Below the pieces are notes generated by a model, which saw nothing but the letters and a program-made list of their open reading frames with translations, was not told where the DNA came from and did no database searches. Both the position numbers and the translations under genes were made by a program. DNA of 64,000 bases from JAGPUQ01 sp963708735 (GTDB lineage Bacteria; Pseudomonadota; Gammaproteobacteria; Pseudomonadales; Porticoccaceae), in contig CAVPTW010000007.1 in NCBI GenBank assembly GCA_963708735.1, forward strand, positions 11,498 to 75,497. The letters run 5' to 3'. Shown here piece by piece: positions 7,929 through 17,608 of the stretch; positions within the stretch are counted from its first letter, which is position 1; each line of letters opens with the position of its first letter.

Positions 7929-7938
7929 CCATTATGAT
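7910..7938 (+). promoter_or_regulatory. Sigma70-type promoter of the suf operon
   Basis: TTGAAT (7910-7915) and TATGAT (7933-7938) are separated by exactly 17 bases and lie 120 bases before the sufB start. The -35 box is inside the central palindrome of the candidate operator, so repressor binding would block RNA polymerase. Confidence 0.65.
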
Positions 7939-8057
7939 TTCCCCATGCAATTTATCAACTCTGTGCGCGCAAATCTGTCCGCGCCCGTACAGCGCCCGAT
8001 CCGTCCGCGCCGCGGGCGGTCGCCAAATGGTCCACACAGTGGACGGGAGCTCCTCCC

Positions 8058-9503
<1,446 letters not shown>

Positions 9504-9531
9504 ATGCCGGCACGCGAAATGGAGTGATCCC

Positions 9532-10281
9532 ATGCTGAAAATTACCAATTTGCACGTCACGGTCGCGGACACGCCGATCCTGAAAGGCTTGAATCTCGAA
9601 ATAAACGCGGGCGAAGTCCACGCCATCATGGGCCCCAACGGCTCTGGCAAGAGCACTCTGGCCGCGGTGCTGGCCGGCCGCGATGGCTATGAAGTGACCG
9701 CCGGCGGCATCGAATACCTGGGGCGCGATCTGCTCGCGCTGACAGTGGAGGAGCGCGCACGCGCGGGTGTGTTTCTGGCCTTTCAGTATCCGGTCGAGAT
9801 TCCGGGTGTGTCCAACATGGAATTTCTGCGCGCCTCGCTCGAAGCCGTGCGCAGCCATCGCGGCGAGCCCAGCCTGTCGGCGGTGGAGTTCATGAAGCTT
9901 GCGCGCGCGACCAGCCAGCAGTTGCAACTCGATCCCGAGTTTCTCAAGCGCGGTGTCAACGAAGGGTTTTCCGGCGGTGAGAAAAAGCGCAACGAAATTC
10001 TCCAGATGCTGCTGTTGCAGCCGCGTCTGGCGGTGCTGGACGAGACCGATTCCGGCCTCGATATCGATGCGTTGCAGGTGGTTGCCGACGGCGTGAATGC
10101 GCTGCGTTCTCCGGAGCGCGCCATCGTCATGGTGACCCACTACCAGCGCCTGCTCGATTATGTCGTGCCGGATTATGTGCACGTGCTGGCCGATGGCCGC
10201 ATCCTGCGCTCCGGCGGCCGCGAGCTGGCCCTGGAGCTGGAAGCCAGAGGCTATGGCTGGCTTCGCAACGATACGGCCTGA
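9532..10281 (+). CDS. sufC: Fe-S cluster assembly ATPase SufC
   Basis: A 249-residue ABC-type ATPase that drives conformational change in the SufBCD scaffold; it is cytosolic and has no transmembrane partner. Walker A is GPNGSGKST, the Q-loop is LAFQYPVEIPG, the signature is FSGGEKKRNEILQM, and Walker B is LAVLDETDSGLDIDAL with the SufC-typical DSGLD; the switch histidine is in VTHYQRLL. It follows sufB by 28 bases and precedes sufD by 16. Sequence and position agree fully. Confidence 0.97.
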   Translation: MLKITNLHVTVADTPILKGLNLEINAGEVHAIMGPNGSGKSTLAAVLAGRDGYEVTAGGIEYLGRDLLALTVEERARAGVFLAFQYPVEIPGVSNMEFLRASLEAVRSHRGEPSLSAVEFMKLARATSQQLQLDPEFLKRGVNEGFSGGEKKRNEILQMLLLQPRLAVLDETDSGLDIDALQVVADGVNALRSPERAIVMVTHYQRLLDYVVPDYVHVLADGRILRSGGRELALELEARGYGWLRNDTA

Positions 10282-10297
10282 GCGAGGTGTGGTGACG

Positions 10298-11599
10298 ATG
10301 AAACGCAGCGAGCGCATCGAAATCTTTGCCCACACCGCGCGGACGCGGAGCGAGAGCTTCCCCACCGATACCGGCGTACTGGGCCGTCTGCGCGCGGCGG
10401 GACGCGCGGCGTTCAGTGTGGCGGAACTGCCGAACCCCAAGACCGAATCCTGGAAGTACAGCCGTATCGGGCCGCTGCTTGAACAGGGCCTGCTCGATCG
10501 CGCGCCAGCCGGCGCGGCGGCCGCAGCCATGCCCATTCCGGGATTGGCCGCGCAGTCGATGGTGATTCTGGACGGCATCCCCCAGCCGCTGCCGGCCTTC
10601 ACCCCCGGGGTGTCGGTGACATCGTTCGCGGCGCTGACCGATGCCGAGGCCGTCGTCGTCGAAGCCCATCTGGGTCGGCTCGCGGCAGCGCCGGAGAAGC
10701 CTTTCGTGGCGCTCAACGCCGCGCTGCTGGAAGACGGTCTGGTGGTTCGGGTGGCTCCCGGCGCGGATGCAGCGCTGCCCATCGAACTGGTCATTGCCCA
10801 GAGTGACAGTTCGATCCCGCGCGGTGTCCATCCGCGTGTGCTGATACTCGTCGGGCAGGGCGCCCGCGCCACGCTGATCGAACGGCATCTGGGCACGGCC
10901 ATGGCCTTCACCAACAGCGTAGTCGAGGTGGTGCTGGAGGACGGCGCGCAACTGGACCATCTACGCCTGGCGCTCGACGCCGGACATGGCCGCTGGCTCA
11001 GCGCACTGGACGTGGAGCTGGGCCGCAATGCGCGCTACAACCTCTGGCAGGCGCAACTGGGCGCCGCGTTTCGCCGCAACGAAATACGCATCGGGCTTGC
11101 GGGCGAGGGCGCGGAAGTCACCGTTGCCGGTGCCGGGCTCACGCGCAACAACGATCATCTCGACAATCAACTGTGCCTGGAGCACCGGGCGCCTCGCGGC
11201 ACTTCGAAACAGCGGTTTCGCAATATCGCCGGCGAGACTTCGCGCGGCATCCTGAATGGCCGCATTCACATTCATCGCGGCGCGCAAAAGACCGATGCCC
11301 AGCTCCATACCAAAAGCCTGTTGCTGTCGAACCATGCCGAGATCGATGTCAAACCCGAGCTGGAAATCTACGCCGACGACGTGAAGTGCGCCCACGGCGC
11401 CACGCTCGGCCAACTGGATGCGAACGCACTGTTCTATCTGCGGTCACGCGGTCTGGACGCGAACACGGCACGCAGCATGCTGAGTTTTGCGTTTCTCGCC
11501 GAAGTGGTGGACAGCTTTCCGGTGGACGCCGTGCGCGCTGCACTGCGCCCGGTACTGGCGCAGGCTTTCGCCGAGCCCGCGGAGGAGGCAATTCGATGA
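10298..11599 (+). CDS. sufD: Fe-S cluster assembly protein SufD
   Basis: SufD is the second beta-helical subunit of the SufBC2D scaffold and is needed for iron entry. The 433-residue product shows the family pattern: an N-terminal helical region with the motif LPNPKTESWKYSRI, a variable middle, and the conserved C-terminal core GRIHIHRGAQKTDAQLHTKS, LLLSNHAEIDVKPELEIYAD, VKCAHGATLGQLD and YLRSRGLDANTARSML. The ATG at 10298 follows GCGAGG by about 10 bases. In-frame GTG codons at 10289 and 10292 are possible but closer to the ribosome site. Its stop overlaps the sufS start (ATGA). Confidence 0.95.
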   Translation: MKRSERIEIFAHTARTRSESFPTDTGVLGRLRAAGRAAFSVAELPNPKTESWKYSRIGPLLEQGLLDRAPAGAAAAAMPIPGLAAQSMVILDGIPQPLPAFTPGVSVTSFAALTDAEAVVVEAHLGRLAAAPEKPFVALNAALLEDGLVVRVAPGADAALPIELVIAQSDSSIPRGVHPRVLILVGQGARATLIERHLGTAMAFTNSVVEVVLEDGAQLDHLRLALDAGHGRWLSALDVELGRNARYNLWQAQLGAAFRRNEIRIGLAGEGAEVTVAGAGLTRNNDHLDNQLCLEHRAPRGTSKQRFRNIAGETSRGILNGRIHIHRGAQKTDAQLHTKSLLLSNHAEIDVKPELEIYADDVKCAHGATLGQLDANALFYLRSRGLDANTARSMLSFAFLAEVVDSFPVDAVRAALRPVLAQAFAEPAEEAIR

Positions 11600-12840
11600 G
11601 TGTCACGCAAACCGCGATGAATGCCGCATTCAACGTCGAAGCGGTGCGCAGCCAGTTTCCGATCCTGCATCAGGAAGTGAACGGTTATCCGCTGGTGTAT
11701 CTCGACAACGCCGCCTCGGTGCAAAAGCCCGACGCCGTGATCGACGCCATCGCCAACTATTACCGGCACGATCACGCCAACGTCCATCGCGGCGCCCATA
11801 CGCTCGCGACCCGCGCCACCGACGCATTCGAAGGTGCGCGCGCCAAAGTGGCGGCTTTTCTGGGCGGTGTGGCGCGCGAGGAAATCATCTGGACCCGCGG
11901 CACCACCGAGAGCATCAATCTTGTGGCCAACAGTTGGGGCCGGGCCAATCTCCGTGCCGGCGACGAGATCGTCCTCACCGAAATGGAACATCACGCTAAC
12001 ATCGTGCCCTGGCAGATGGTGGCGGCAGCGACCGGCGCGCGCATTCGCGTGGTGCCCGTGACCGACGCGGGCGAGCTGGATATGGAGGCGTTCCGCAATC
12101 TACTGGGCGAGCGCACCCGTCTGGTCGCGGTGACCCAGGTGTCCAACGCGCTGGGTACCATCAATCCGGTGGCCGAGATCGTGCGCCTGGCCCATGCCGC
12201 CGGCGCACTAGTGCTGATCGACGGCGCCCAGGCGGTCAGTCATTTCCCGGCGAACGTGCGTGCCATGGGCGCGGATTTTTATGTGTTCTCCGGGCACAAG
12301 CTGTTCGGTCCCACCGGCATCGGTGTGCTCTACGCGCGGCGCGAACTGCTGGACGCCATGCCGCCCTGGCAGGGCGGCGGTCAGATGATCGAGAAAGTCT
12401 CGTTCGCCGGCACCACCTACACGGAAACCCCGTGGAAATTCGAGGCCGGCACACCGAATATCGCCGGTGCGATCGGCATGGGCGCGGCCCTCGATTGGCT
12501 CGGAACCCTGGATCGCGGCGCGGCGCAGGCCCACGAAGACGCACTGTACGCTCGCCTGGACGCTGCGCTTGCCGCCATGCCGGGCGTGCGGCGGATCGGT
12601 ACCGCGAAGTCGCGGGTATCGGTGGCCTCGTTTTTGGTGGCAGGCGCCCACCCCACGGATGTGGGCCATCTGCTTGACCAGCAGGGCGTCGCGGTGCGCG
12701 CCGGCCACCACTGCACCATGCCGCTGATGGCGCGCCTGGGAATTCCCGGCACGGTGCGCGCGTCGGTCGCGTTCTACAACACGGCGGCCGAGGTCGATCG
12801 CTTTGTCGCGGCGCTGGAAAAAGTAAAAACCTTTGTCTAG
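11596..12840 (+). CDS. sufS: Cysteine desulfurase SufS
   Basis: A 414-residue PLP-dependent group II cysteine desulfurase that takes sulfur from cysteine as a protein persulfide and passes it to SufE. The PLP lysine is K235 in FSGHKLFGPTGIGVL, and the catalytic cysteine is C373 in RAGHHCTMPLM, which is the SufS-type motif. HHANIVPWQ and LIDGAQAV, the cofactor-binding motifs, are also present. The ATG at 11596 has GGAGGAGG just upstream and overlaps sufD by four bases. It belongs to the same operon as the sufE gene at 13752. Confidence 0.96.
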   Translation: MSVTQTAMNAAFNVEAVRSQFPILHQEVNGYPLVYLDNAASVQKPDAVIDAIANYYRHDHANVHRGAHTLATRATDAFEGARAKVAAFLGGVAREEIIWTRGTTESINLVANSWGRANLRAGDEIVLTEMEHHANIVPWQMVAAATGARIRVVPVTDAGELDMEAFRNLLGERTRLVAVTQVSNALGTINPVAEIVRLAHAAGALVLIDGAQAVSHFPANVRAMGADFYVFSGHKLFGPTGIGVLYARRELLDAMPPWQGGGQMIEKVSFAGTTYTETPWKFEAGTPNIAGAIGMGAALDWLGTLDRGAAQAHEDALYARLDAALAAMPGVRRIGTAKSRVSVASFLVAGAHPTDVGHLLDQQGVAVRAGHHCTMPLMARLGIPGTVRASVAFYNTAAEVDRFVAALEKVKTFV

Positions 12841-12864
12841 AAAACCGTTATTGGAGAAATCGCC

Positions 12865-13224
12865 ATGTCAGTCCAGACATTCGAGCCTACCGCCGAGCAT
12901 GTGGGTGTGCGGATGACGCCATCCGCGGCCGGCCATGTGCGCCGCCAGCTCGACCGCGCCGGCGCCCAGGCGGTGCGCGTCAGCGTCAACCGCAGCGGCT
13001 GCTCCGGCTACATGTACCAGATCGACTACGTCACCGAGCCGCGCGCGGAAGATCGCGAATTCAAGGTCGCCGAGAATCTTTCCGTGTTTGTCGACACCGA
13101 GGCGTTGCCCCTGGTGCAGGGCACCGAGATCGATCTGGTAGTCGAAGGACTGAATTCCACACTCAAATTCCGCAATCCCAATGCGCAGATGGAATGCGGC
13201 TGCGGCGAATCGTTCGGAGTCTGA
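12865..13224 (+). CDS. sufA: A-type Fe-S carrier SufA/IscA
   Basis: The 119-residue HesB/IscA-family carrier accepts clusters from the scaffold and delivers them to apoproteins. The three ligand cysteines are in NRSGCSGYMYQ and, at the end, MECGCGESFGV. The FVDTEALPLVQGTEIDLV segment is typical of the family. It lies 24 bases after sufS with GGAG before the ATG, within the suf operon. SufA and ErpA types are hard to separate by sequence alone; operon position favours SufA. Confidence 0.9.
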   Translation: MSVQTFEPTAEHVGVRMTPSAAGHVRRQLDRAGAQAVRVSVNRSGCSGYMYQIDYVTEPRAEDREFKVAENLSVFVDTEALPLVQGTEIDLVVEGLNSTLKFRNPNAQMECGCGESFGV

Positions 13225-13227
13225 CCG

Positions 13228-13752
13228 ATGGAGCGCCGCATGGTGGTAGTGCAGCGGGATTGTCCGGCGCGCCTGGTGCCAGCGGGTACCCGCATCACCA
13301 TTCCCAAGGACACCTTCGTCGGTATCACCCAGGCGCTCGGCGGCAGCTACACGGTGAATGTGGGCGGCAATCTGGCGCGGGTGGACGGCACCGACGCGGA
13401 TGCACTCGGGCTGGAAGCCGTCGAGTTCACCTTTGCGCCGAGCGATTCCGATCAGGTGAACGAAGACAATGTGTGGGAGGCGTTGCGCTCGATCTACGAT
13501 CCGGAGATTCCGGTCAACATCGTCGATCTCGGTTTGATCTACGCCTGCACCGTCTCCGGCAACCGCGTCGACATCACCATGACATTGACCGCGCCCGGCT
13601 GCGGCATGGGGCCGGTACTGGTGGACGATGTCAAATACCGCGTCGGCAAGGTTCCCAATGTGAAGCAGGTCGAAGTGGCGCTGGTGTTCGACCCGCCCTG
13701 GAGCCGCGCGCGCATGTCGGAAGCGGCGCAACTGGAACTGGGCGTCTACTGA
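13228..13752 (+). CDS. sufT: Fe-S maturation factor SufT
   Basis: A 174-residue SufT-type protein: an N-terminal extension (MERRMVVVQRDCPARLVPAG) then a MIP18/DUF59 domain with EALRSIYDPEIPVNIVDLGL and the conserved cysteine in LTAPGCGMGP. SufT proteins help mature Fe-S proteins, mainly under high Fe-S demand. The gene starts three bases after sufA ends and shares one base with the sufE start. SufT genes are common members of suf operons, and the length is normal. Confidence 0.92.
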   Translation: MERRMVVVQRDCPARLVPAGTRITIPKDTFVGITQALGGSYTVNVGGNLARVDGTDADALGLEAVEFTFAPSDSDQVNEDNVWEALRSIYDPEIPVNIVDLGLIYACTVSGNRVDITMTLTAPGCGMGPVLVDDVKYRVGKVPNVKQVEVALVFDPPWSRARMSEAAQLELGVY

Positions 13753-14219
13753 TGGACGGCGGGGTCGATTACACCGCCGTGTTCGAGCAGGTGCCCTTCG
13801 GCCGCACCATCGACGCCGAGGAAATCGCCGAGTCGCTCGCCTTCTTCGACGACTGGGAAGACCGCTACCGCTACCTCATCGATCTCGGCAAGGAACTGCC
13901 GTCGATGCCCGCAGAACTCAAAACCGAAGACCGCTACATCCACGGCTGCCAGAGCCAGGTCTGGATCGAACACCGCCTCGACCCCGCCACAGGAAAGCTG
14001 CAATTCATCGTGGATTCCGACGCCCTGATCGTCCGCGGCCTCGCGGCCATCGTCCTTGCCGCCTTCAACAACCGCACGCCCGCCGAAATTCGCGCCTTCG
14101 ATATCGAAGGGTTTTTCGCGCGCATCGACCTGCTGCGCCATATCTCGCCCACCCGGGGCAACGGGTTGCGGGCGATGGTGAGGAAAATCCGAAAACTTGC
14201 GGAAGTTGCAGCCGGTTAG
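13752..14219 (+). CDS. sufE: Sulfur acceptor SufE
   Basis: A 155-residue SufE that takes persulfide sulfur from SufS and delivers it to SufB. The acceptor cysteine is C66 in YIHGCQSQVW, preceded by LGKELPSMPAELK, and the C-terminal part has FFARIDLLRHISPTRGNGL. It is the last gene of the suf operon, and its ATG overlaps the sufT stop (TGATG). No strong terminator hairpin follows; a decayed RHS fragment on the other strand begins 55 bases later. Confidence 0.94.
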   Translation: MDGGVDYTAVFEQVPFGRTIDAEEIAESLAFFDDWEDRYRYLIDLGKELPSMPAELKTEDRYIHGCQSQVWIEHRLDPATGKLQFIVDSDALIVRGLAAIVLAAFNNRTPAEIRAFDIEGFFARIDLLRHISPTRGNGLRAMVRKIRKLAEVAAG

Positions 14220-14273
14220 GGACATTCTGAACAACCGCCATGCTCTGCAACCCACTTGAATTTCAGCAGGGCC

Positions 14274-14560
14274 CTAAAGATTAACCCCACCCATTTCCCC
14301 AAGCGGGTCCCGCGACAGCCATCTGGCCGTGACCGGATCATAGACCCGGTAGGGGGCGAGACAGGCTGCGGGGCTCGTGGTAGAACAATCCCGCACAGCG
14401 GTAGTCGGTGCGGGCCGGGCCGTTGACGGTGCTGCGGGTCGGCTGGCCGTAGGGATCGTAGTCGTAGCCCCAGGTCGCGGTGGCGGTGCTGGCGACGGAT
14501 TCGGTCAGGCCCAGGATGCGGTGCTCCGGACTGGTGGTGCAGGTGCGGACCGTCAAACAC
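14274..14560 (-). pseudogene. RHS-repeat protein core fragment, frameshifted
   Basis: On the minus strand one frame reads TATWGYDYDPYGQPTRST and YRCAGLFYHEP. After a frameshift near 14350, the next frame reads LAPYRVYDPVTARWLSRDPL and GEMGGVNL before a stop. This is the hyperconserved end of the RHS/YD-repeat shell that precedes a variable toxin domain in polymorphic toxins. The rest of the shell (usually over 1000 residues) and the toxin are absent, so this is a dead fragment. It marks an old rearrangement between the suf operon and the next cluster. Confidence 0.72.
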
Positions 14561-14688
14561 ATATGTACATGTCTTTGCAACCCAGGGTCTTCCACCGAAG
14601 CCCCGGACCCCATCTCGCGGTGCCCGGGCAAGCCCAAACTGCTACCATTCCACCCTGTCTTGGGCGTCATGGGCGAGGCTACACCGCA

Positions 14689-15582
14689 GTGGACTATTGC
14701 GTTTTCATCCAGAGCAATCACAAGCAATGGCTGGGTGCCGTGGTGGCAGAATATGCGCTGCGCCGCAATTCCCGGCACAACGAAAAATTCGCCATCCGGC
14801 TGATGAATGCCGCTGATTTTCCCAGCCTGCAGAGCCGGGAAGGGCAGTTGTATCGCCGCGCCGGCGAATGGCGCCCCTGGGTCAACAACGATCTTCAGTC
14901 GTTCACGCCGCTGCGCTTTGCGCCGCCGGAGCTGATGAACTATCGCGGCCGCGCCCTGGTGATCGATCCGGATGTGTTCGCGGTGGGTGATGTGTGGGAT
15001 CTGCTGTCGCGCGACATGGGCGGCAAGGCGATCCTGTGCCGCGCCAAATCCGGCAACAAGGGCAAGCGCGGCGCCTTTGCGTCGAGCGTGATGTTGCTCG
15101 ACTGCGAAAAGCTGCGCCACTGGAACCTGGAGCGCGATTTCGCCGCCCTGTTCAGCGGCGAGCGGGATTACATGGACTGGATTTCCCTGCGCCTCGAGGA
15201 CCGCGCCAGCATCGGCCCGCTGGAAGACGTGTGGAACGATTTCGACCACCTCTCGGGCGAAACCAAGATGCTCCACAATACCAAACGCTGGACGCAGCCC
15301 TGGAAGACGGGGCTCAAGATCGATTTCCGTCCGGCCGACACCTTCCGCCTGTTTCCGCCGCGCCACTGGCTGCGGCGCGCCCGCCGGGCGCTGTTTGGCG
15401 ACTATCGCTTCGCGGGCAGCTACAAACCGCACCCGGACCCCGCGCAGGAGCGGTTTTTTTTCGGGCTGCTGCGCGAGTGCATGGACCGCAATGTCGTCGA
15501 TGCGGCCCGGCTGCGCGACGAAATCGCCCGCCACCATCTGCGGCCGGATGCTTTCGAAGTGCTCGCGCGGATGGCGACCTGA
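14689..15582 (+). CDS. Glycosyltransferase, GT8-like fold (paralogue of the gene at 18621)
   Basis: A product of about 297 residues close to the protein encoded at 18621-19565. Shared blocks include SNHKQWLGAVVAEYALRRNS, DLQSFTPLRFAPPEL, the nucleotide-sugar/metal motif VIDPDVFAVGD, SSVMLLDCEKLRHW, ETKMLHNTKRWTQPWKTGL and HPDPAQERFFF. The DPD motif and overall pattern suggest a retaining GT-A fold glycosyltransferase using an NDP-sugar; donor and acceptor are unknown. The GTG at 14689 is chosen because GCGAGG precedes it and the paralogue's homology begins right after. The open frame extends further upstream, but that part overlaps the RHS remnant. Confidence 0.72.
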   Translation: MDYCVFIQSNHKQWLGAVVAEYALRRNSRHNEKFAIRLMNAADFPSLQSREGQLYRRAGEWRPWVNNDLQSFTPLRFAPPELMNYRGRALVIDPDVFAVGDVWDLLSRDMGGKAILCRAKSGNKGKRGAFASSVMLLDCEKLRHWNLERDFAALFSGERDYMDWISLRLEDRASIGPLEDVWNDFDHLSGETKMLHNTKRWTQPWKTGLKIDFRPADTFRLFPPRHWLRRARRALFGDYRFAGSYKPHPDPAQERFFFGLLRECMDRNVVDAARLRDEIARHHLRPDAFEVLARMAT

Positions 15583-15644
15583 GCCGGGCAGCGCTGTTCC
15601 CCTCCGCCGGCTGTCAATGCTGCTTTTCGTGACTGGATACCCTC

Positions 15645-16634
15645 ATGAGTGTTGTGATTCAAAGCGCAAGGCAACTGGTTCGCACCCTTGCCAAAAAGGG
15701 CTCGCGGCGCCTGTTGCACTGGCGGCTGCGCCGGCTGGACGAAGGCGCGCGCCTGGTGGAGGAGCGCAAGCTGCGGGGCGCGGAACAGTACGCGACGCTG
15801 CGCGATTGCGATATCGCAGTGGTGTCCTTCGGCAAGAGCGGGCGTACCTGGCTGCGGGTGATGCTGTCCCAGGTGTTTCGCTTGATGTACCGCCTGCCGG
15901 AAAACCTGGTGCTGGGGTTCGATAACTTTCACAACCTGAATGCGAAGATTCCGAAAATATTTTTTACCCACGACAACTACATCAAGGATTTCACCGGTGT
16001 GCCGGGTTCCAAGGCACCGTTTTACGACAAGCCCGTGGTGCTGATGGTGCGCGATCCGCGGGATGTCTCGGTGTCGAATTATTTCCAGTGGAAATTCCGC
16101 ATGAAGCCGGACAAGAAAAAGATCAACAATTATCCGCCGGCCGGTTCCGACATCGGCGTATTCGATTACCTGATGAGCGATTACGGCGGCAGTCTCGGCG
16201 ACGCGCTGAGCTTCATGAACACCTGGGCCGCCGAGATTCCCCACATCAAGCGCCTGCACATACTGCGCTACGAGGATCTGCGCCGCGATCCCGAAAACCA
16301 GTTGCGGGTGCTGCTGGATTTCATGGGAGTGGCAGCAAGCGAACAGGTGATCGGCGACGCCGTGGCCTACGCTTCCTACGAGAAGATGAAAGCGCGTGAA
16401 AGTCAGGGTGGACTGCATCTGGGTCCGTTGCGCCTGACCGGCGGGCGGCTCGCGGCGCGGGACCGGGACAATCCGGACAGTTACAAGGTCCGCCGCGCCA
16501 AGGTGGGCGGCTATCGCGATTATTGCACCGATGAAGAAGTCGCGCGCATCGATGCGCGGATCGCTACCGGGCTGGACCCCGTGTTCGGCTATGGCAACCC
16601 GTCCGGCAACATCTCCGGCAATACTGCCGTCTAG
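15645..16634 (+). CDS. PAPS-dependent sulfotransferase (copy 1)
   Basis: This 329-residue protein has both cofactor motifs of cytosolic-type sulfotransferases: the 5'-phosphosulfate loop SFGKSGRTW (61-69) and the 3'-phosphate motif VRDPRDVSVS (135-144). ILRYEDLRRDP is the usual later motif. Such enzymes move sulfate from PAPS to a hydroxyl or amine of a sugar, lipid or small molecule. The tail NPDSYKVRRAKVGGYRDY is shared with the two copies at 21016 and 21935. It lies between two glycosyltransferases and overlaps the start of the kinase gene by one base, so the acceptor may be a glycolipid made here. Confidence 0.88.
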   Translation: MSVVIQSARQLVRTLAKKGSRRLLHWRLRRLDEGARLVEERKLRGAEQYATLRDCDIAVVSFGKSGRTWLRVMLSQVFRLMYRLPENLVLGFDNFHNLNAKIPKIFFTHDNYIKDFTGVPGSKAPFYDKPVVLMVRDPRDVSVSNYFQWKFRMKPDKKKINNYPPAGSDIGVFDYLMSDYGGSLGDALSFMNTWAAEIPHIKRLHILRYEDLRRDPENQLRVLLDFMGVAASEQVIGDAVAYASYEKMKARESQGGLHLGPLRLTGGRLAARDRDNPDSYKVRRAKVGGYRDYCTDEEVARIDARIATGLDPVFGYGNPSGNISGNTAV

Positions 16635-17608
16635 TGCCCCGGAACCCGCAGCCGGTGATTGCCGTTATCAGCAACCGCAACAGCGGACACAACCGCGACC
16701 GTCTGGGCACGGTGGTGCAAGCTCTCGACGGGGATCCACGCTTTCGCCACTTCATTACCGACGCCGCGGAAGACATCCCGGGGGTGCTCGCGGCGCTGGC
16801 TGGAGCGCCGCTTCGGTTGCTGGTGATCAATGGTGGCGATGGCACGGCGGCGGCAGTTTTTGCCCGGCTGTTCGCCCATTTCGCGCCCGCCGACCTGCCG
16901 CTGCTGGCGCTGTTGCCGGGCGGCACCGCCAACATGACCGCGGGCGATGTCGGCATTCGCGGTTCGCTGGAAAGCGCGCTGCGCCGCTTGCAGGCCTGGG
17001 CCACGGCGGGCTGCGCGACCGACGGATTCACGGTGGAGCGCCCTGTCTTGCGGGTCGCTCCAGGCGCACAGCCGCCGCGTTATGGCATGTTTTTCGGCGC
17101 CGGCGTCATCATGCAGGGCACCGCCTATGCGCATCGTGAGTTGCACGCGCGGGGGCTGCGCGATGACTTCAGCCTGGGTCTTGGCATGGTGCGCACGCTC
17201 TGGGGGCTGGTGCGCCGCGACCCCGAATTCTGGCAGCCGCTGCCGGTCGCGGTGCGCGCTGACGATGGCGAGACGCTGCGCTGCGACGCCCTGATTCTCG
17301 CCGTGAGCACGCTCGACCGACTGTTCCTCGGCTTGCGACCGTTCTGGGGCAAAGGCACCGGGCCGCTCAAGTGGAGTCTGATCGAGGGGCGTGCCCGACA
17401 TTTACTCCGGCGCTTTCCCGGTATCCTGCGCGGGCGCCCCGGACGTGCCGTGGTCCCCGACGGCGGCTACCATAGCCACCGGGCAACGCGCATCACTCTG
17501 GAAATGGACGGCAGTTTCAATCTCGATGGCGAGATCGTTGCGGTCTCCCGCGCCGAGGGACCCGTTGTCATCACGGCGGCGGGGCCGCTGCGGTTTCTGC
17601 GTCTGTGA
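16634..17608 (+). CDS. Diacylglycerol kinase catalytic-domain lipid kinase
   Basis: A 324-residue DAGK/LCB5-type lipid kinase that would phosphorylate diacylglycerol, a sphingoid base or a related lipid alcohol with ATP. The nucleotide-binding motif INGGDGT is at about 65-71 and LPGGTAN at 95-100; the phosphate-binding SNRNSG is at 13-18. The C-terminal domain carries DGEIVAV like other family members. It starts at GTG 16634, overlapping the sulfotransferase stop, and ends overlapping the next gene (GTGA). The next gene resembles a phosphatidate cytidylyltransferase, which suggests the product is phosphatidate-like. Confidence 0.85.
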   Translation: MPRNPQPVIAVISNRNSGHNRDRLGTVVQALDGDPRFRHFITDAAEDIPGVLAALAGAPLRLLVINGGDGTAAAVFARLFAHFAPADLPLLALLPGGTANMTAGDVGIRGSLESALRRLQAWATAGCATDGFTVERPVLRVAPGAQPPRYGMFFGAGVIMQGTAYAHRELHARGLRDDFSLGLGMVRTLWGLVRRDPEFWQPLPVAVRADDGETLRCDALILAVSTLDRLFLGLRPFWGKGTGPLKWSLIEGRARHLLRRFPGILRGRPGRAVVPDGGYHSHRATRITLEMDGSFNLDGEIVAVSRAEGPVVITAAGPLRFLRL

